A DNA stretch of 64,000 nt from the NCBI GenBank assembly GCA_947497905.1, contig CANMIH010000003.1, forward strand, positions 1 to 64,000, read 5' to 3'. The notes beneath the pieces were generated by a model. That model was not told the DNA's origin. It saw only the letters and a list, made by a program, of their open reading frames with translations, and searched no databases. A program made the translations under genes and the position numbers. This DNA comes from an uncultured Pelagimonas sp. (lineage in GTDB: Bacteria > Pseudomonadota > Alphaproteobacteria > Rhodobacterales > Rhodobacteraceae). Numbering within the stretch: position 1 is the first letter of the stretch; every line of letters starts with the position of its first letter. This document shows positions 25,368 to 33,893 of the stretch, piece by piece.

Positions 25368-26672
25368 TTATGGTGCGAAGCTTGGGCCTGCGTCACGGCG
25401 TGACCACCTGACAGATTGCACGGGCGAATTCTGCTGTTGTTGCTTGGCCGCTGGAGGCCTCAGCTTCGAGCGGAGAATACTGGTGATGTCTCGCGCCAAA
25501 TTCTGCCGTTCAGCCCGTTGTTTGACCTTCATCTTTGCGATCCGATCTTGGAGCCGTTGCCGCTCTTTCATCTGTTCCCTGACCATGTAATCCCGCTGCT
25601 GCTGATCACGTTTGGCGGCTTTCAAGGCTTCACGTTCGTTCTGCTGCCTTGTTGCTTTGGACTTTCCAGTCACCTTGTCCAAGAGGCCACGAAGACCACC
25701 GTTCAGGCGATTAGACCGAGCCTTGGTCTCATCCGCCCAGCGTCTTAACTGACCTTGTTTCAGTGCTTTTCGCTCTTGTCGGTGTGCCTGAACCATGGAT
25801 GTGACTTCTTCACGGAGCGGGTGCATTTCAGTTGAATGTCTTTCTTTGGCTTTGGAAATGAAAACACGCATCTGGGAAGAGATCTTTGCACGGACTTGCT
25901 GTTCGGTTTGCTCGATTGACGGTAGGGCTTCAGGGGAACCGAGTTTGAACTTCACATCCTTGGTTTTAACGCCCGTCCATTTGGCGATGGCGTGAACATT
26001 GCCATCAACATCCAAAGCAACAAACCCACGGCGATCACCGCGAGCGAGGAAATACCCACGTTCTTCCAGTGCATTCCTAAAACTGGTTTGGTTGTCGGAT
26101 CTGTTCCACGCGTCTTGAAACACTTGTTTGATTTCTCGTGGATCTAGGTCCTGCCGTTTGGCTTGCTGCCATTCTTCCAGCGTGAAGTTCAGAGGTGATT
26201 TGTTGCCATAGGTGGCAAGGCCATCAGGCAACGCCCATCCATGATCGAGAAACAAATCACGAGACACATCTCTCAGCCTGTTCTTAAAGTGCGGTAGGTT
26301 GATTGCCTTCATCTCGTTAACGTCAATGCGGGACCACACTGCATGCGCATGACGACGGCCATTTTTCTCGTGCACAATAATGGCGTGCGGCTGATCATTC
26401 AGTCCAACGGCGTTCGCCACCCGATCCGCTGCATCACGAAAATCATCATCCGTGGCGACGGCCTGTTCGGGCGGGTTTAGAGAAACTGAGAAAAGGAATT
26501 GCTTACACTGTGTTGCTTTAGAAATCGCATGGGCTTCCTTGAATGCTCCATGGAGATCGTTCTCCATGAACCCGTCGATCTCGATCACTTCAACATGATC
26601 ATTGTCTCGGTCATTCATCAAATGGTCAGCGAGCGCTACGGCGCCAGATCGTTGTGAGGCTTTGACAATCAT
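25368..26672 (-). CDS. Relaxase/mobilization nuclease
   Basis: 434 residues. Motif III is HEKNGRRHAHAVWSRID (101-117), with the metal-binding His residues of HUH relaxases. The C-terminal half is highly charged and helical. The family opens with a KASQRSGAVALADHLMN block and contains the VSLNPP motif, as in the VirD2/MobP-like relaxases common in Rhodobacterales and rhizobia. No Tyr occurs before about residue 156, so a classical N-terminal Tyr nucleophile is absent; His17 is a candidate, as in MobM-type relaxases. The start at 26672 is chosen because it overlaps the mobC stop by ATGA; the longer version at 26714 would run into mobC. Confidence 0.87.
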   Translation of the reverse strand: MIVKASQRSGAVALADHLMNDRDNDHVEVIEIDGFMENDLHGAFKEAHAISKATQCKQFLFSVSLNPPEQAVATDDDFRDAADRVANAVGLNDQPHAIIVHEKNGRRHAHAVWSRIDVNEMKAINLPHFKNRLRDVSRDLFLDHGWALPDGLATYGNKSPLNFTLEEWQQAKRQDLDPREIKQVFQDAWNRSDNQTSFRNALEERGYFLARGDRRGFVALDVDGNVHAIAKWTGVKTKDVKFKLGSPEALPSIEQTEQQVRAKISSQMRVFISKAKERHSTEMHPLREEVTSMVQAHRQERKALKQGQLRRWADETKARSNRLNGGLRGLLDKVTGKSKATRQQNEREALKAAKRDQQQRDYMVREQMKERQRLQDRIAKMKVKQRAERQNLARDITSILRSKLRPPAAKQQQQNSPVQSVRWSRRDAGPSFAP

Positions 26673-27025
26673 TGGGATACCCCCAAAGCTTCCATCAGCT
26701 TTGTTCGCATCCAAGCGACTTCGGCCACGGCTCGTTTAAGATCCGCTTCTAAATCTGGATCGACAACCAGCGTACCTTGGTTGAGGTGTTTGGCAATTTG
26801 GTTGAGGTTATTAGCCTGACGTGATTGCCCAAGACGCGCCAGAACCTCAGCCAAGAGCTGTTGCTCCGCAACAGGTGGTTTCCGCCGCTTCCGATATTTG
26901 GGAGCTTCAGCGGCCAAAACCACGGACTTAATGTAGGACGCAAGCGGCATCGCCCCAGCTTGGGATTCAAGCTGCTGGCGCTCTTCAGGTGTTAGGCGAA
27001 TAGAGAAGGGAGCGGGGCGGGTCAT
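26669..27025 (-). CDS. MobC-like relaxosome accessory protein
   Basis: 118 residues: a ribbon-helix-helix-type opening (PFSIRLTPEERQQLESQA), a basic linker, and the hallmark NNLNQIAKHLNQGTL block of MobC/BmgB proteins, which open oriT for the relaxase. ATG 27025 overlaps the end of an upstream broken reading frame, and the stop overlaps the relaxase start by 4 bp, so this is a coupled mob operon. The transfer origin is expected near its 5' side. Confidence 0.85.
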   Translation of the reverse strand: MTRPAPFSIRLTPEERQQLESQAGAMPLASYIKSVVLAAEAPKYRKRRKPPVAEQQLLAEVLARLGQSRQANNLNQIAKHLNQGTLVVDPDLEADLKRAVAEVAWMRTKLMEALGVSQ

Positions 27026-27238
27026 GGCTTCGGCCCTCGCAACTTCGGTGGAGAGAGGTTGGGATTGGGTGATCGAAGCTCTTCCTTTAGGTCAGGTTGG
27101 ACAGAGAGTTGAGCTTCCCATTCCTCTAACGTCTCAAGAAGTTCTTCAGCGTTCGAGGGTTCTAGGTTTGCAACCTCACGTCCACCACCCCCCTTGCTTT
27201 ATTATTCGTAGCGCATCCAGAACACGGCTGATCTGCAA
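27022..27238 (-). pseudogene. Frame-broken small ORF upstream of mobC
   Basis: The frame ending in TGA at 27022-27024 (overlapping the mobC ATG as ATGA) encodes a coherent Glu/Leu-rich tail, EVANLEPSNAEELLETLEEW, but contains no ATG, GTG or TTG. Directly upstream, a frame one base off starts at TTG 27238 and reads QISRVLDALRIIKQGG, then stops. The two join at a run of six G (27188-27193 on the plus strand as C). A single-base slip there gives one continuous ~70-residue gene. Either a frameshift mutation, a sequencing error or programmed slippage is possible. Confidence 0.5.
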
Positions 27239-27341
27239 CTTTCCTTTTGCAAATCACCAACCTGCGGCATGCTCACATGTGGAGCAACCACAAATCGCAA
27301 CCACCGCGCCCTCCCAACAGATCAATGCAAAAAAGCACATT
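27239..27341. other. Gene-free stretch between the mob genes and the right repeat
   Basis: There is no coding signal. An imperfect palindrome GCTCACATGTGGAGC lies near 27275. As the 5' side of a mob operon this is where an oriT would be expected, but no nic consensus can be assigned by eye. Confidence 0.3.
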
Positions 27342-27348
27342 TTTGCCC

Positions 27349-27377
27349 TTGCACCCTCCTGCGGCTTTGTCTAAATC
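27349..27377 (+). promoter_or_regulatory. Promoter of tRNA-Val copy 2
   Basis: TTGCAC (27349-27354), a 17-base spacer and TAAATC (27372-27377), the same hexamers as at copy 1 with a different spacer, so this copy should be transcribed by itself. Confidence 0.6.
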
Positions 27378-27389
27378 CCACTCCACGGC

Positions 27390-27465
<76 letters not shown>

Positions 27466-27724
27466 CCTTTCAAAAATCGATATGCTTTTGACTTAGATAT
27501 CCGTTGATTGTCGGCCATTTATGTCACTTTAGACGGCGTCATTCGTATTTGCGCCCACCTACTGCTTAAACGAAATTGTGGGATCACCTCCCAACACAAA
27601 AGCACCAGTTCCCAAGCAGAGCCACCAAGGCGATCCCCCAAACAGAGCAACCAGTTGAAAAAATGGGAGCACTCACTGGGCCGCAGCCAGTCGCGACCTC
27701 AAGCTTCTGAAGATCAAAGAGTTG

Positions 27725-27814
27725 TGGCGGAGGCTCAGGGATTCGAACCCTGGGGACGCTCTCACGCCCAACGGTTTTCAAGACCGCCGCATTCGACCAC
27801 TCTGCCAAACCTCC
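27725..27814 (-). tRNA. tRNA-Ser (UGA)
   Basis: On the minus strand: acceptor GGAGGTT/AGCCTCC, a long variable arm as in class II tRNAs, the loop CTTGAAA giving anticodon UGA, T arm GGGTTCGAATCCC, discriminator G and encoded CCA. It is 90 nt in total. Confidence 0.93.
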
Positions 27815-28015
27815 GGTCCGGTCTCCTTAATACCCTCAAACTGATTCTAAAAGCACCTCTTGGAGGAAAATCCGCCGATGCCGTGACAGCAGGCTTTTCA
27901 TAACTGCCCCGAGCCGTTAGTGTTTTGTTCAAAATGAGCCAAAATCGGCTTAATGAGGCAGTATTCCGGGTCCAGTCGCTCAAAATGCGTTGGGTCCCTT
28001 GTATGAGGCAAAAAG

Positions 28016-28849
28016 ATGAGCGGATTTCTCCCGACACCTCGCAGCGCGTTTTTCCTCTCGGCTTTGGTTGGCCTAACGGCCTGTGCTGAGGGACAAATGC
28101 CCGGTTTCCTGCAACCCAAGGACACCGCCGCATCGGCAGCCCCTGCCAGCACCGGGTCGGTTCGGACAACCGAACGTGACATCGAGGCCCCTGAAGTGTT
28201 CCAAACCTCAGAAGCCGGTCTTTGGGATGGACGCCCGTCGCTGGGTGGCGTCTGGGTTGCCCATCCGGATGTCGCGGAACCCGATCGCGCGATTATTCGC
28301 AATGAAAGCAACGGCAAATTTGTGATTGGCGCCCTGTTTCGACGCGAACGCGAAACCCCCGGTCCACGCCTCCAGATTTCCTCTGACGCCGCCGCCGCCC
28401 TTGGGGTGCTGGCCGGGCAGCCGACAAACCTGAATGTGGTTGCATTGCGCCGGGAAGAGGTTCCTGTCGAAACACCCGCGGCCACCGCCGCTGCTGTGCC
28501 GGAAGCCACGGAGGTGGACGCCCAACCGCTTGACCCTGTTGTCGCCGATGCGGCACAGGCCATTGAAACCGCCCCCGTTTCGACACCTACTCCGGCTCCT
28601 GAGCCAAGCTCTGCGCTCGCCAAACCCTATATTCAGATCGGCATCTTCAGCGTTGAGCAGAATGCCAATAACACCGCGGCCACCATGCGCCAGGCCGGCA
28701 TGGTCCCGACCGTCAAGAAACAGACCTCGGCTGGCAAAACTTTCTGGCGTGTTCTTGTTGGTCCGGCGCAAAGCAAATCTGAGCTTGCAACCCTGCTGAA
28801 GACCATCAAAGGCACCGGGTTCGCCGACGCCTACGCGGTGACCCACTGA
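28016..28849 (+). CDS. SPOR-domain lipoprotein
   Basis: 277 residues: a signal with lipobox LTAC (Cys near 24), a conserved N-terminal region (LWDGRPSLGGVWVAHPDV), a low-complexity Ala/Pro/Thr spacer (about 145-195), and a C-terminal SPOR domain (YIQIGIFSVEQNANNTAATM ... FWRVLVGPA). SPOR domains bind denuded septal peptidoglycan. It stands next to a D-Ala-D-Ala carboxypeptidase gene, which fits a wall-division role, perhaps RlpA-like in localisation. Confidence 0.85.
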   Translation: MSGFLPTPRSAFFLSALVGLTACAEGQMPGFLQPKDTAASAAPASTGSVRTTERDIEAPEVFQTSEAGLWDGRPSLGGVWVAHPDVAEPDRAIIRNESNGKFVIGALFRRERETPGPRLQISSDAAAALGVLAGQPTNLNVVALRREEVPVETPAATAAAVPEATEVDAQPLDPVVADAAQAIETAPVSTPTPAPEPSSALAKPYIQIGIFSVEQNANNTAATMRQAGMVPTVKKQTSAGKTFWRVLVGPAQSKSELATLLKTIKGTGFADAYAVTH

Positions 28850-28946
28850 GCATAGGCGGAATTGCGTCGTGCGCCTGAGTGGCACGTGACAGTTCTTCTG
28901 CTTTCAGGGATAAACAGATTGACGTTTTCGGCATTGGAGTCGCGAC

Positions 28947-30128
28947 ATGTTCTTTTCCCCGCGCCGCCTTTTGATGGGCGCAGCTACTCTGGCCCTGCTG
29001 GCCACTTCGGCACAGGCCTTTGATACACGCGCGCGCGCGGCCTTTGTGGTGGATTACACCACAGGCACCGTGCTTTTGGCCAAGAACGCCGATCAATCCC
29101 TGCCCCCGGCCTCTATGTCGAAACTGATGACGCTCTATATTGCGTTTGAAGCCATTCGGGATGGTCGCCTGTCGCTTGACGAGAAACTGCCTGTGTCCAG
29201 CCACGCCATGTCGTATGGCGGCTCGACCATGTTTCTCGACACGACAGACCGGGTGAAGGTGTCGGATTTGCTGCGGGGCGTGATTGTTCTGTCGGGCAAT
29301 GATGCCTGCGCGGTTTTGGCGGAGGCCCTTAGCCCCGATGGAACCGAAAAAGGCTTTGCCCGGTTCATGACACAGCGCGCGCAGCAGCTTGGCATGACAG
29401 GATCAACCTTCAAGAACGCAAGCGGATGGCCTGCACAGGGGCATGTCATGTCGATGCGGGATCTGTCGCTTTTGGCGATGCGGATCATTGAAGATTTCCC
29501 GGAACATTACGCGATGTTCTCAGAGCGCCGTTTCGAATTTGACGGGCGCGCGCCGGGCAATGTGCGCAACCGCAACCCTTTGCTGGCACTGGATATCGGC
29601 GCGGACGGCTTGAAAACCGGTCACACACAAGAGGCGGGCTATGGCCTTGTGGGATCCGCGCAGAATGGGGACCGCCGCGTGATTTTTGCCATCACCGGAT
29701 TGGGCAGCGAACGCGCGCGGGCCGAGGAATCTGAGGCCATTGTCAACTGGGCCTTCCGACAATTTGCCGAGCGCACAATAGTGACCCAGGACAAAGCAGT
29801 GGCCGAGGCTGATATCTGGATGGGATCTCAGGAGAAGGTTGGTCTTGTCGCGGAAAAGGACATTTCCCTGCTGCTCCCAACGCTTAGCGCAAATTCCCTT
29901 GACGCCGAGGTCGTTTATACCGGCCCCATTCAGGCTCCGGTTGAGGCAGGACAGAAGCTTGCCGAACTGATTATCCGCCCCGAAGGTCTTCCGGAAACCC
30001 GCGTACCTCTGGTGGCAGAGACCTCTGTCGCCGCCGGTGGATTTCTGGATCGTATGATGATGGTATCAAAGGTTTTACTGAAGCGGCTGCAAGATGGCCC
30101 ACCAACTGATCCTCAGGAGGCATCGTGA
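28947..30128 (+). CDS. D-alanyl-D-alanine carboxypeptidase (PBP5/6 family, S11)
   Basis: 393 residues with a signal peptide ending AQA. The penicillin-binding active-site motifs are SMSK (SxxK, near residue 57), SGN (near 113) and KTG (near 217), in the expected order. A C-terminal beta domain and an amphipathic anchoring helix (DRMMMVSKVLLKRLQ) follow. It trims the terminal D-Ala of peptidoglycan pentapeptides in the periplasm. Its stop overlaps the start of tmk, so it leads a dacC-tmk-holB operon. Confidence 0.9.
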   Translation: MFFSPRRLLMGAATLALLATSAQAFDTRARAAFVVDYTTGTVLLAKNADQSLPPASMSKLMTLYIAFEAIRDGRLSLDEKLPVSSHAMSYGGSTMFLDTTDRVKVSDLLRGVIVLSGNDACAVLAEALSPDGTEKGFARFMTQRAQQLGMTGSTFKNASGWPAQGHVMSMRDLSLLAMRIIEDFPEHYAMFSERRFEFDGRAPGNVRNRNPLLALDIGADGLKTGHTQEAGYGLVGSAQNGDRRVIFAITGLGSERARAEESEAIVNWAFRQFAERTIVTQDKAVAEADIWMGSQEKVGLVAEKDISLLLPTLSANSLDAEVVYTGPIQAPVEAGQKLAELIIRPEGLPETRVPLVAETSVAAGGFLDRMMMVSKVLLKRLQDGPPTDPQEAS

Positions 30129-30748
30129 CATCCAAAGGGTTGTTCATCAGCTTTGAAGGCATCGACGGATCCGGAAAATCAACACAGGCGCGCCGCTTGG
30201 CTGACCATCTGACGGCCAATGGCCGCGAGGTGGTTTTGACCCGTGAACCGGGTGGAAGCCCCGGCGCCGAAGAAATTCGCGCCTTGGTGTTACAAGGAGA
30301 GCCGGATCGCTGGTCGGCTGAGACCGAGCTGTTGCTGTTCACCGCCGCACGTCGCGACCATTTGGAACGCACCATTCGCCCGGCGCTGACCGAGGGCAAA
30401 GTGGTGATCTGTGATCGCTTTGCTGACAGCAGCCGCATGTATCAGGGGCTGCGTGGCGAAATGCGTGAGCGTGTAGATGCCCTACATGATCTGATGATTG
30501 GGGTTGAGCCCGATTTGACGGTTCTGATTGACATGGACCCAAGCGCCGGATTGTCCCGCGCCAAAGCCCGCGCCACAGTAGAAGAGCGTTTCGAAGATTT
30601 CGGGATTTCGCTGCAAGAACAAATGCGTGAGGGGTTTCTGGCCCTGTCACGTGAATATGCGGATCGCTTTACGGTGATTGACGGCAACCGGGATATGGAC
30701 GCGGTGGCACTAGATATTCAGGCACAAGTCGAGGCTGCGCTGGCATGA
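30125..30748 (+). CDS. tmk: Thymidylate kinase
   Basis: 207 residues; P-loop FEGIDGSGKST (near residue 8), then the TREPGGSPGAEEIR motif and the DR motif VICDRFADSSRMYQG, and a LID region SRAKAR. It phosphorylates dTMP to dTDP for DNA synthesis. The start is GTG inside the GTGA overlap with the preceding stop, preceded by AGGAGG. Its stop overlaps holB by 4 bp. Confidence 0.95.
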   Translation: MTSKGLFISFEGIDGSGKSTQARRLADHLTANGREVVLTREPGGSPGAEEIRALVLQGEPDRWSAETELLLFTAARRDHLERTIRPALTEGKVVICDRFADSSRMYQGLRGEMRERVDALHDLMIGVEPDLTVLIDMDPSAGLSRAKARATVEERFEDFGISLQEQMREGFLALSREYADRFTVIDGNRDMDAVALDIQAQVEAALA

Positions 30749-31857
30749 GCACCGAGCTGCCAGAACCAGATCGCATTGAAGGCGCCCCACACCCACGCGA
30801 GACCGAGACCCTTTTTGGGCAGGCCCATGCCGAAGCCGAGTTTCTGAGCGCGTTCAACACCGGTAGATTGCACCACGGTTGGCTTTTGACCGGGCCACGC
30901 GGTGTGGGCAAAGCCACGTTGGCCTGGCGCATTGCCCGATTTCTTCTGGCCACACCCGAAGCGCAGGACGACGGTCTTTTCGGGGCTCCCCCTCCCCCCG
31001 AGACTTTGGACGTGGCACATGACCATCCGGTGTCGAGGCGTCTTGCCGCCCTTTCTGACCCGGGTTTGTTCCTGCTGCGACGCGGGCCAACCGACAGAGG
31101 TGACAAACTCGCCGCGGATATTCGTGTGGATGAGGTGCGCAAACTCAAGAACTTCTTTTCGCTCTCTGCCGCAGATGGGGGGCGTCGCGTTGTCATTGTG
31201 GATGCCGCCGACGAAATGAACCCCTCGTCCGCCAATGCGATCCTCAAGTTGCTTGAAGAGCCCCCTGCCCGCACCACATTGTTGATGATCAGCCACCAGC
31301 CCGCACGGCTCTTGCCCACCATCCGATCGCGATGCCGCGAGCTGCGCCTGGCCCCTTTGGGTCCGGATGCCATGCAGGCCGCTCTGGAACAGACCCAAGC
31401 GGACATTGCACCTGAACAAATCACCGCGCTCAATGAACTGTCGCAGGGGTCAGTTGGGGCTGCGATCCGGCTGCTCAATCTTGACGGGCTATCGCTTTAT
31501 TCTGATTTGGTGAATGTCATGGGCAGCCTGCCCAATCTGAACCAACCGCGCCTGCTTGCCCTGTCAGACAGTTGTGCAGGCAAAGGCAAAGAGGCGCGTC
31601 TTGATCTAGCCCTCACATTGATGGATCAGCTCACGGCACGCCTTGCCCGAACCGGTGTCACAGGTCAGCCCCCTCAGGAGGCAGCGCCGGGCGAAACCCA
31701 AACACTGATGCGATTAGCGCCAACGCCTGCAACCGGCCGGTTCTGGGCCACAAAAGCACAACAGGCCGGGGATCGGGCGCGTCATGCAAAATCAGTCAAT
31801 GTAGATCCTGCCGCACTGATGACGGATCTGTTTTTACAGCTGGCAAAGTCTGACTGA
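30745..31857 (+). CDS. holB: DNA polymerase III delta' subunit
   Basis: 370 residues; P-loop GPRGVGKATLA (near residue 50, degenerate as in many delta' proteins), SRC motif (TIRSRCRELRLAPL, near residue 195) and a C-terminal clamp-loader helical domain. It belongs to the replisome clamp loader. The tmk-holB pair is a conserved bacterial arrangement. Confidence 0.92.
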   Translation: MSTELPEPDRIEGAPHPRETETLFGQAHAEAEFLSAFNTGRLHHGWLLTGPRGVGKATLAWRIARFLLATPEAQDDGLFGAPPPPETLDVAHDHPVSRRLAALSDPGLFLLRRGPTDRGDKLAADIRVDEVRKLKNFFSLSAADGGRRVVIVDAADEMNPSSANAILKLLEEPPARTTLLMISHQPARLLPTIRSRCRELRLAPLGPDAMQAALEQTQADIAPEQITALNELSQGSVGAAIRLLNLDGLSLYSDLVNVMGSLPNLNQPRLLALSDSCAGKGKEARLDLALTLMDQLTARLARTGVTGQPPQEAAPGETQTLMRLAPTPATGRFWATKAQQAGDRARHAKSVNVDPAALMTDLFLQLAKSD

Positions 31858-31939
31858 CCTGCCAGCCGTCTCTATATAATAGAGTGCGCCACTCCCCCGC
31901 CCGGTGCAGCAACGCGCCCGGTGGCGAAGTAGTTCAGCA

Positions 31940-33001
31940 CTAAACAATCCCACCTTTGATCAGGCGATCTGCCAGTTGCCCATAGGCCTGCGCCATTGCG
32001 CTGTCCCTTAGGGCAATCGGCGTGCCCCCATCTCCGCCAAGGCGAGTGTCCAGATCGATCGGCAATTGCGCCAGCAACGGCACACCCAATTTCTCCGCCT
32101 CATCCGCCACACCGCCGTGGCCAAAGATATGGCTCTCGCCACCACAATGCGGACAGGTGAACACAGCCATATTTTCAATCAGGCCAAGCACCGGCGTGTT
32201 CAGTGTCTTGAAAGCATCCAAGGCTTTGCGCGCGTCCAACAGAGCCACGTCCTGCGGGGTAGAGACAACAATCGCGCCTTTGACTTCGGATTTCTGACAG
32301 AGCGACAACTGCACATCGCCAGTACCCGGCGGCAGGTCGATGACCAGAACATCCAGATCGCCCCACTCGACCTGCATCATCATCTGTTGCAAGGCCCCCA
32401 TCAACATCGGCCCGCGCCAGACAACCGCCTTATCCTCGGCCAACATCGATCCGATGGACATCACTGTGACACCATGCGCCTTGAGCGGAATGATGGTTTT
32501 GCCATCTGGGCTCGCGGGCTTGTCGGTCAGGCCAAACATACGCGGCTGCGACGGGCCATGGATGTCGGCATCCAACAGGCCCACCTTTTTACCAGCCCGC
32601 GCCAAAGCAACGGCCAGATTGGACGAGACAGTGGATTTTCCAACGCCGCCCTTGCCGGATCCAACCGCCAGAATGGTTTTCACACCAGCCGGTTTCATCA
32701 CGCCTTCCTGCGGTTTGGCATGTCCCCCCATTTTCAGCTGGGGCGGTTTCTTCGTCTCATGCGCCGTCAAGGCCACATTCACTGACCCCACCCCCGGCAC
32801 CTGCGCCACAGCAGCTTCGGCGGCCTGACGCAGTGGTTCCATCTGGCGGGCGATTTCGGGGCTTGGGGCTTCGATCACAAACCGAACAGTGTCACCTTCA
32901 ACGGTCAACGCTCGAATCATATCGCGGGAAATGAGGTCTCCACCATCGGGCAAAGCGAGGCGAGACAATGCGGTTCGAATCTCGTTCGTGAGATCACTCA
33001 T
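31940..33001 (-). CDS. Mrp/ApbC iron-sulfur carrier ATPase
   Basis: 353 residues: an N-terminal DUF59-like domain (about 1-85), a deviant Walker A GSGKGGVGKST (near 112), and a C-terminal CPHC motif (VFTCPHCGGE) that binds the transferable Fe-S cluster. It acts in cytosolic Fe-S cluster delivery. It stands alone on the minus strand, convergent with holB. Confidence 0.92.
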   Translation of the reverse strand: MSDLTNEIRTALSRLALPDGGDLISRDMIRALTVEGDTVRFVIEAPSPEIARQMEPLRQAAEAAVAQVPGVGSVNVALTAHETKKPPQLKMGGHAKPQEGVMKPAGVKTILAVGSGKGGVGKSTVSSNLAVALARAGKKVGLLDADIHGPSQPRMFGLTDKPASPDGKTIIPLKAHGVTVMSIGSMLAEDKAVVWRGPMLMGALQQMMMQVEWGDLDVLVIDLPPGTGDVQLSLCQKSEVKGAIVVSTPQDVALLDARKALDAFKTLNTPVLGLIENMAVFTCPHCGGESHIFGHGGVADEAEKLGVPLLAQLPIDLDTRLGGDGGTPIALRDSAMAQAYGQLADRLIKGGIV

Positions 33002-33225
33002 GCCTATTCTCCAATCAAGACGCCATTATAACTGGCGCTGCTATGCGCGCGGCGCAAGTCGGAAGGTGAATCTGCCGCATGCCTATACATAAGGAGTAGA
33101 AATTAATCACCTATTCCATGCATTTACTGCATAGCAGGAATGCCGATCCGTCCATTGTGCATTCGCAGCATTTCCCCCAAATATACCCCAACAGCGAAAC
33201 AGGACAGCCCAAGGGGCACGACACA

Positions 33226-33444
33226 ATGGCATACGCAACAGACATCACAGCACGTTCCAACAGCCAGTTTGGCGCCTGGGTCACAGGCATGATCGAAGGT
33301 CTGCGCAGCCGTATCGCACGCCGCCGCATGTTCAATCGCACCTACGCCGAACTGGCATCCCTGTCGAACCGCGAACTGGCAGATCTGGGCCTTAATCGCT
33401 CGATCATCCGCCGCGTGGCATGGCAGGCCGCCTACGAGGCCTAA
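33226..33444 (+). CDS. DUF1127 small protein (CcaF1-like) leading the CcsR-type RNA operon
   Basis: 72 residues, strongly basic: RSRIARRRMFNRTYAELASL followed by the DUF1127 signature LSNRELADLGLNRSIIRRVA. In Rhodobacter sphaeroides a DUF1127 protein (CcaF1) is the first cistron of a stress-induced transcript from which CcsR RNAs are processed, and it binds RNA and affects their maturation. Here the stop codon is 11 bases before the first hairpin of an equivalent array, so the same arrangement is evident. AAGGGG stands 10 bases before ATG 33226; a longer in-frame ATG at 33118 has no ribosome site. Confidence 0.85.
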   Translation: MAYATDITARSNSQFGAWVTGMIEGLRSRIARRRMFNRTYAELASLSNRELADLGLNRSIIRRVAWQAAYEA

Positions 33445-33450
33445 AACAGT

Positions 33451-33536
33451 TTTTCGATCGGGGTCTTCTCCTCCTCCCTGACCCAGATCGAATTCGGCGA
33501 CGGCACCTCTCCTCCTCCCTGGTGCCGCCGCCGCCA
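33451..33536 (+). ncRNA. CcsR/cuckoo-type small RNA, unit 1
   Basis: Two hairpins with CCTCCTCCC in both loops (33470-33478, 33511-33519). Hairpin A has stem CGATC..GGGTC pairing with GACCC..GATCG; hairpin B has CGGCACC paired with GGTGCCG. This is the signature of the Rhodobacterales CcsR family, whose C-rich loops can pair with Shine-Dalgarno sequences. Confidence 0.82.
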
Positions 33537-33565
33537 AATACGGGACCTTGTTTCCCGAACCGCAT

Positions 33566-33640
33566 GTCAGGCCCTCTCCTCCTCCCTGGGTCTTTCATCG
33601 CACGCGGTGGCGCCTCTCCTCCTCCCTGGCGTCACCGCAG
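33566..33640 (+). ncRNA. CcsR/cuckoo-type small RNA, unit 2
   Basis: Loop motifs at 33578-33586 and 33618-33626. The first stem is short (GGCCC with GGGTC); the second is long (GCGGTGGCGCC with GGCGTCACCGC, one mismatch). Confidence 0.8.
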
Positions 33641-33669
33641 CAGTTTCCGGGTCACGTGACCCAAGAATA

Positions 33670-33745
33670 TGCCGGGTTCTCTCCTCCTCCCTGAGCCCGA
33701 CATCGTAAGCGGTGATGCCTCTCCTCCTCCCTGGCATCACCGCAA
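33670..33745 (+). ncRNA. CcsR/cuckoo-type small RNA, unit 3
   Basis: Loop motifs at 33683-33691 and 33723-33731. First stem CGGGTTC with GAGCCCG (one G-U); second stem GCGGTGATGCC with GGCATCACCGC, perfect. Confidence 0.82.
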
Positions 33746-33778
33746 CGCAATTCGGACCCCTTTCGGTCCAATGGTATG

Positions 33779-33850
33779 TGCGGCCCTCTCCTCCTCCCTG
33801 GGCCAATCATATGGCAGCGGTGCCGCTCCTCCTCCCTGGCACCGCTGCGC
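33779..33850 (+). ncRNA. CcsR/cuckoo-type small RNA, unit 4
   Basis: Loop motifs at 33790-33798 and 33828-33836. First stem GGCCC with GGGCC; second stem GCAGCGGTGCC with GGCACCGCTGC, perfect. The second loop starts GCTCC instead of TCTCC, the only loop variant. Confidence 0.8.
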
Positions 33851-33893
33851 CTAACATCGGACTGATGGCCTGAATGCCTCGTCCACCGCAGAT

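Noticed and set aside
27024-27374. 116-codon plus-strand frame before the right tRNA-Val.
   Set aside because: It is antisense to the mobC leader and the broken small gene, with no ribosome site, and runs into the tRNA promoter.
33070-33225. A heat-shock sigma (RpoH) promoter ahead of the DUF1127 gene.
   Set aside because: Expected from Rhodobacter, but no convincing -35/-10 pair could be placed by eye.
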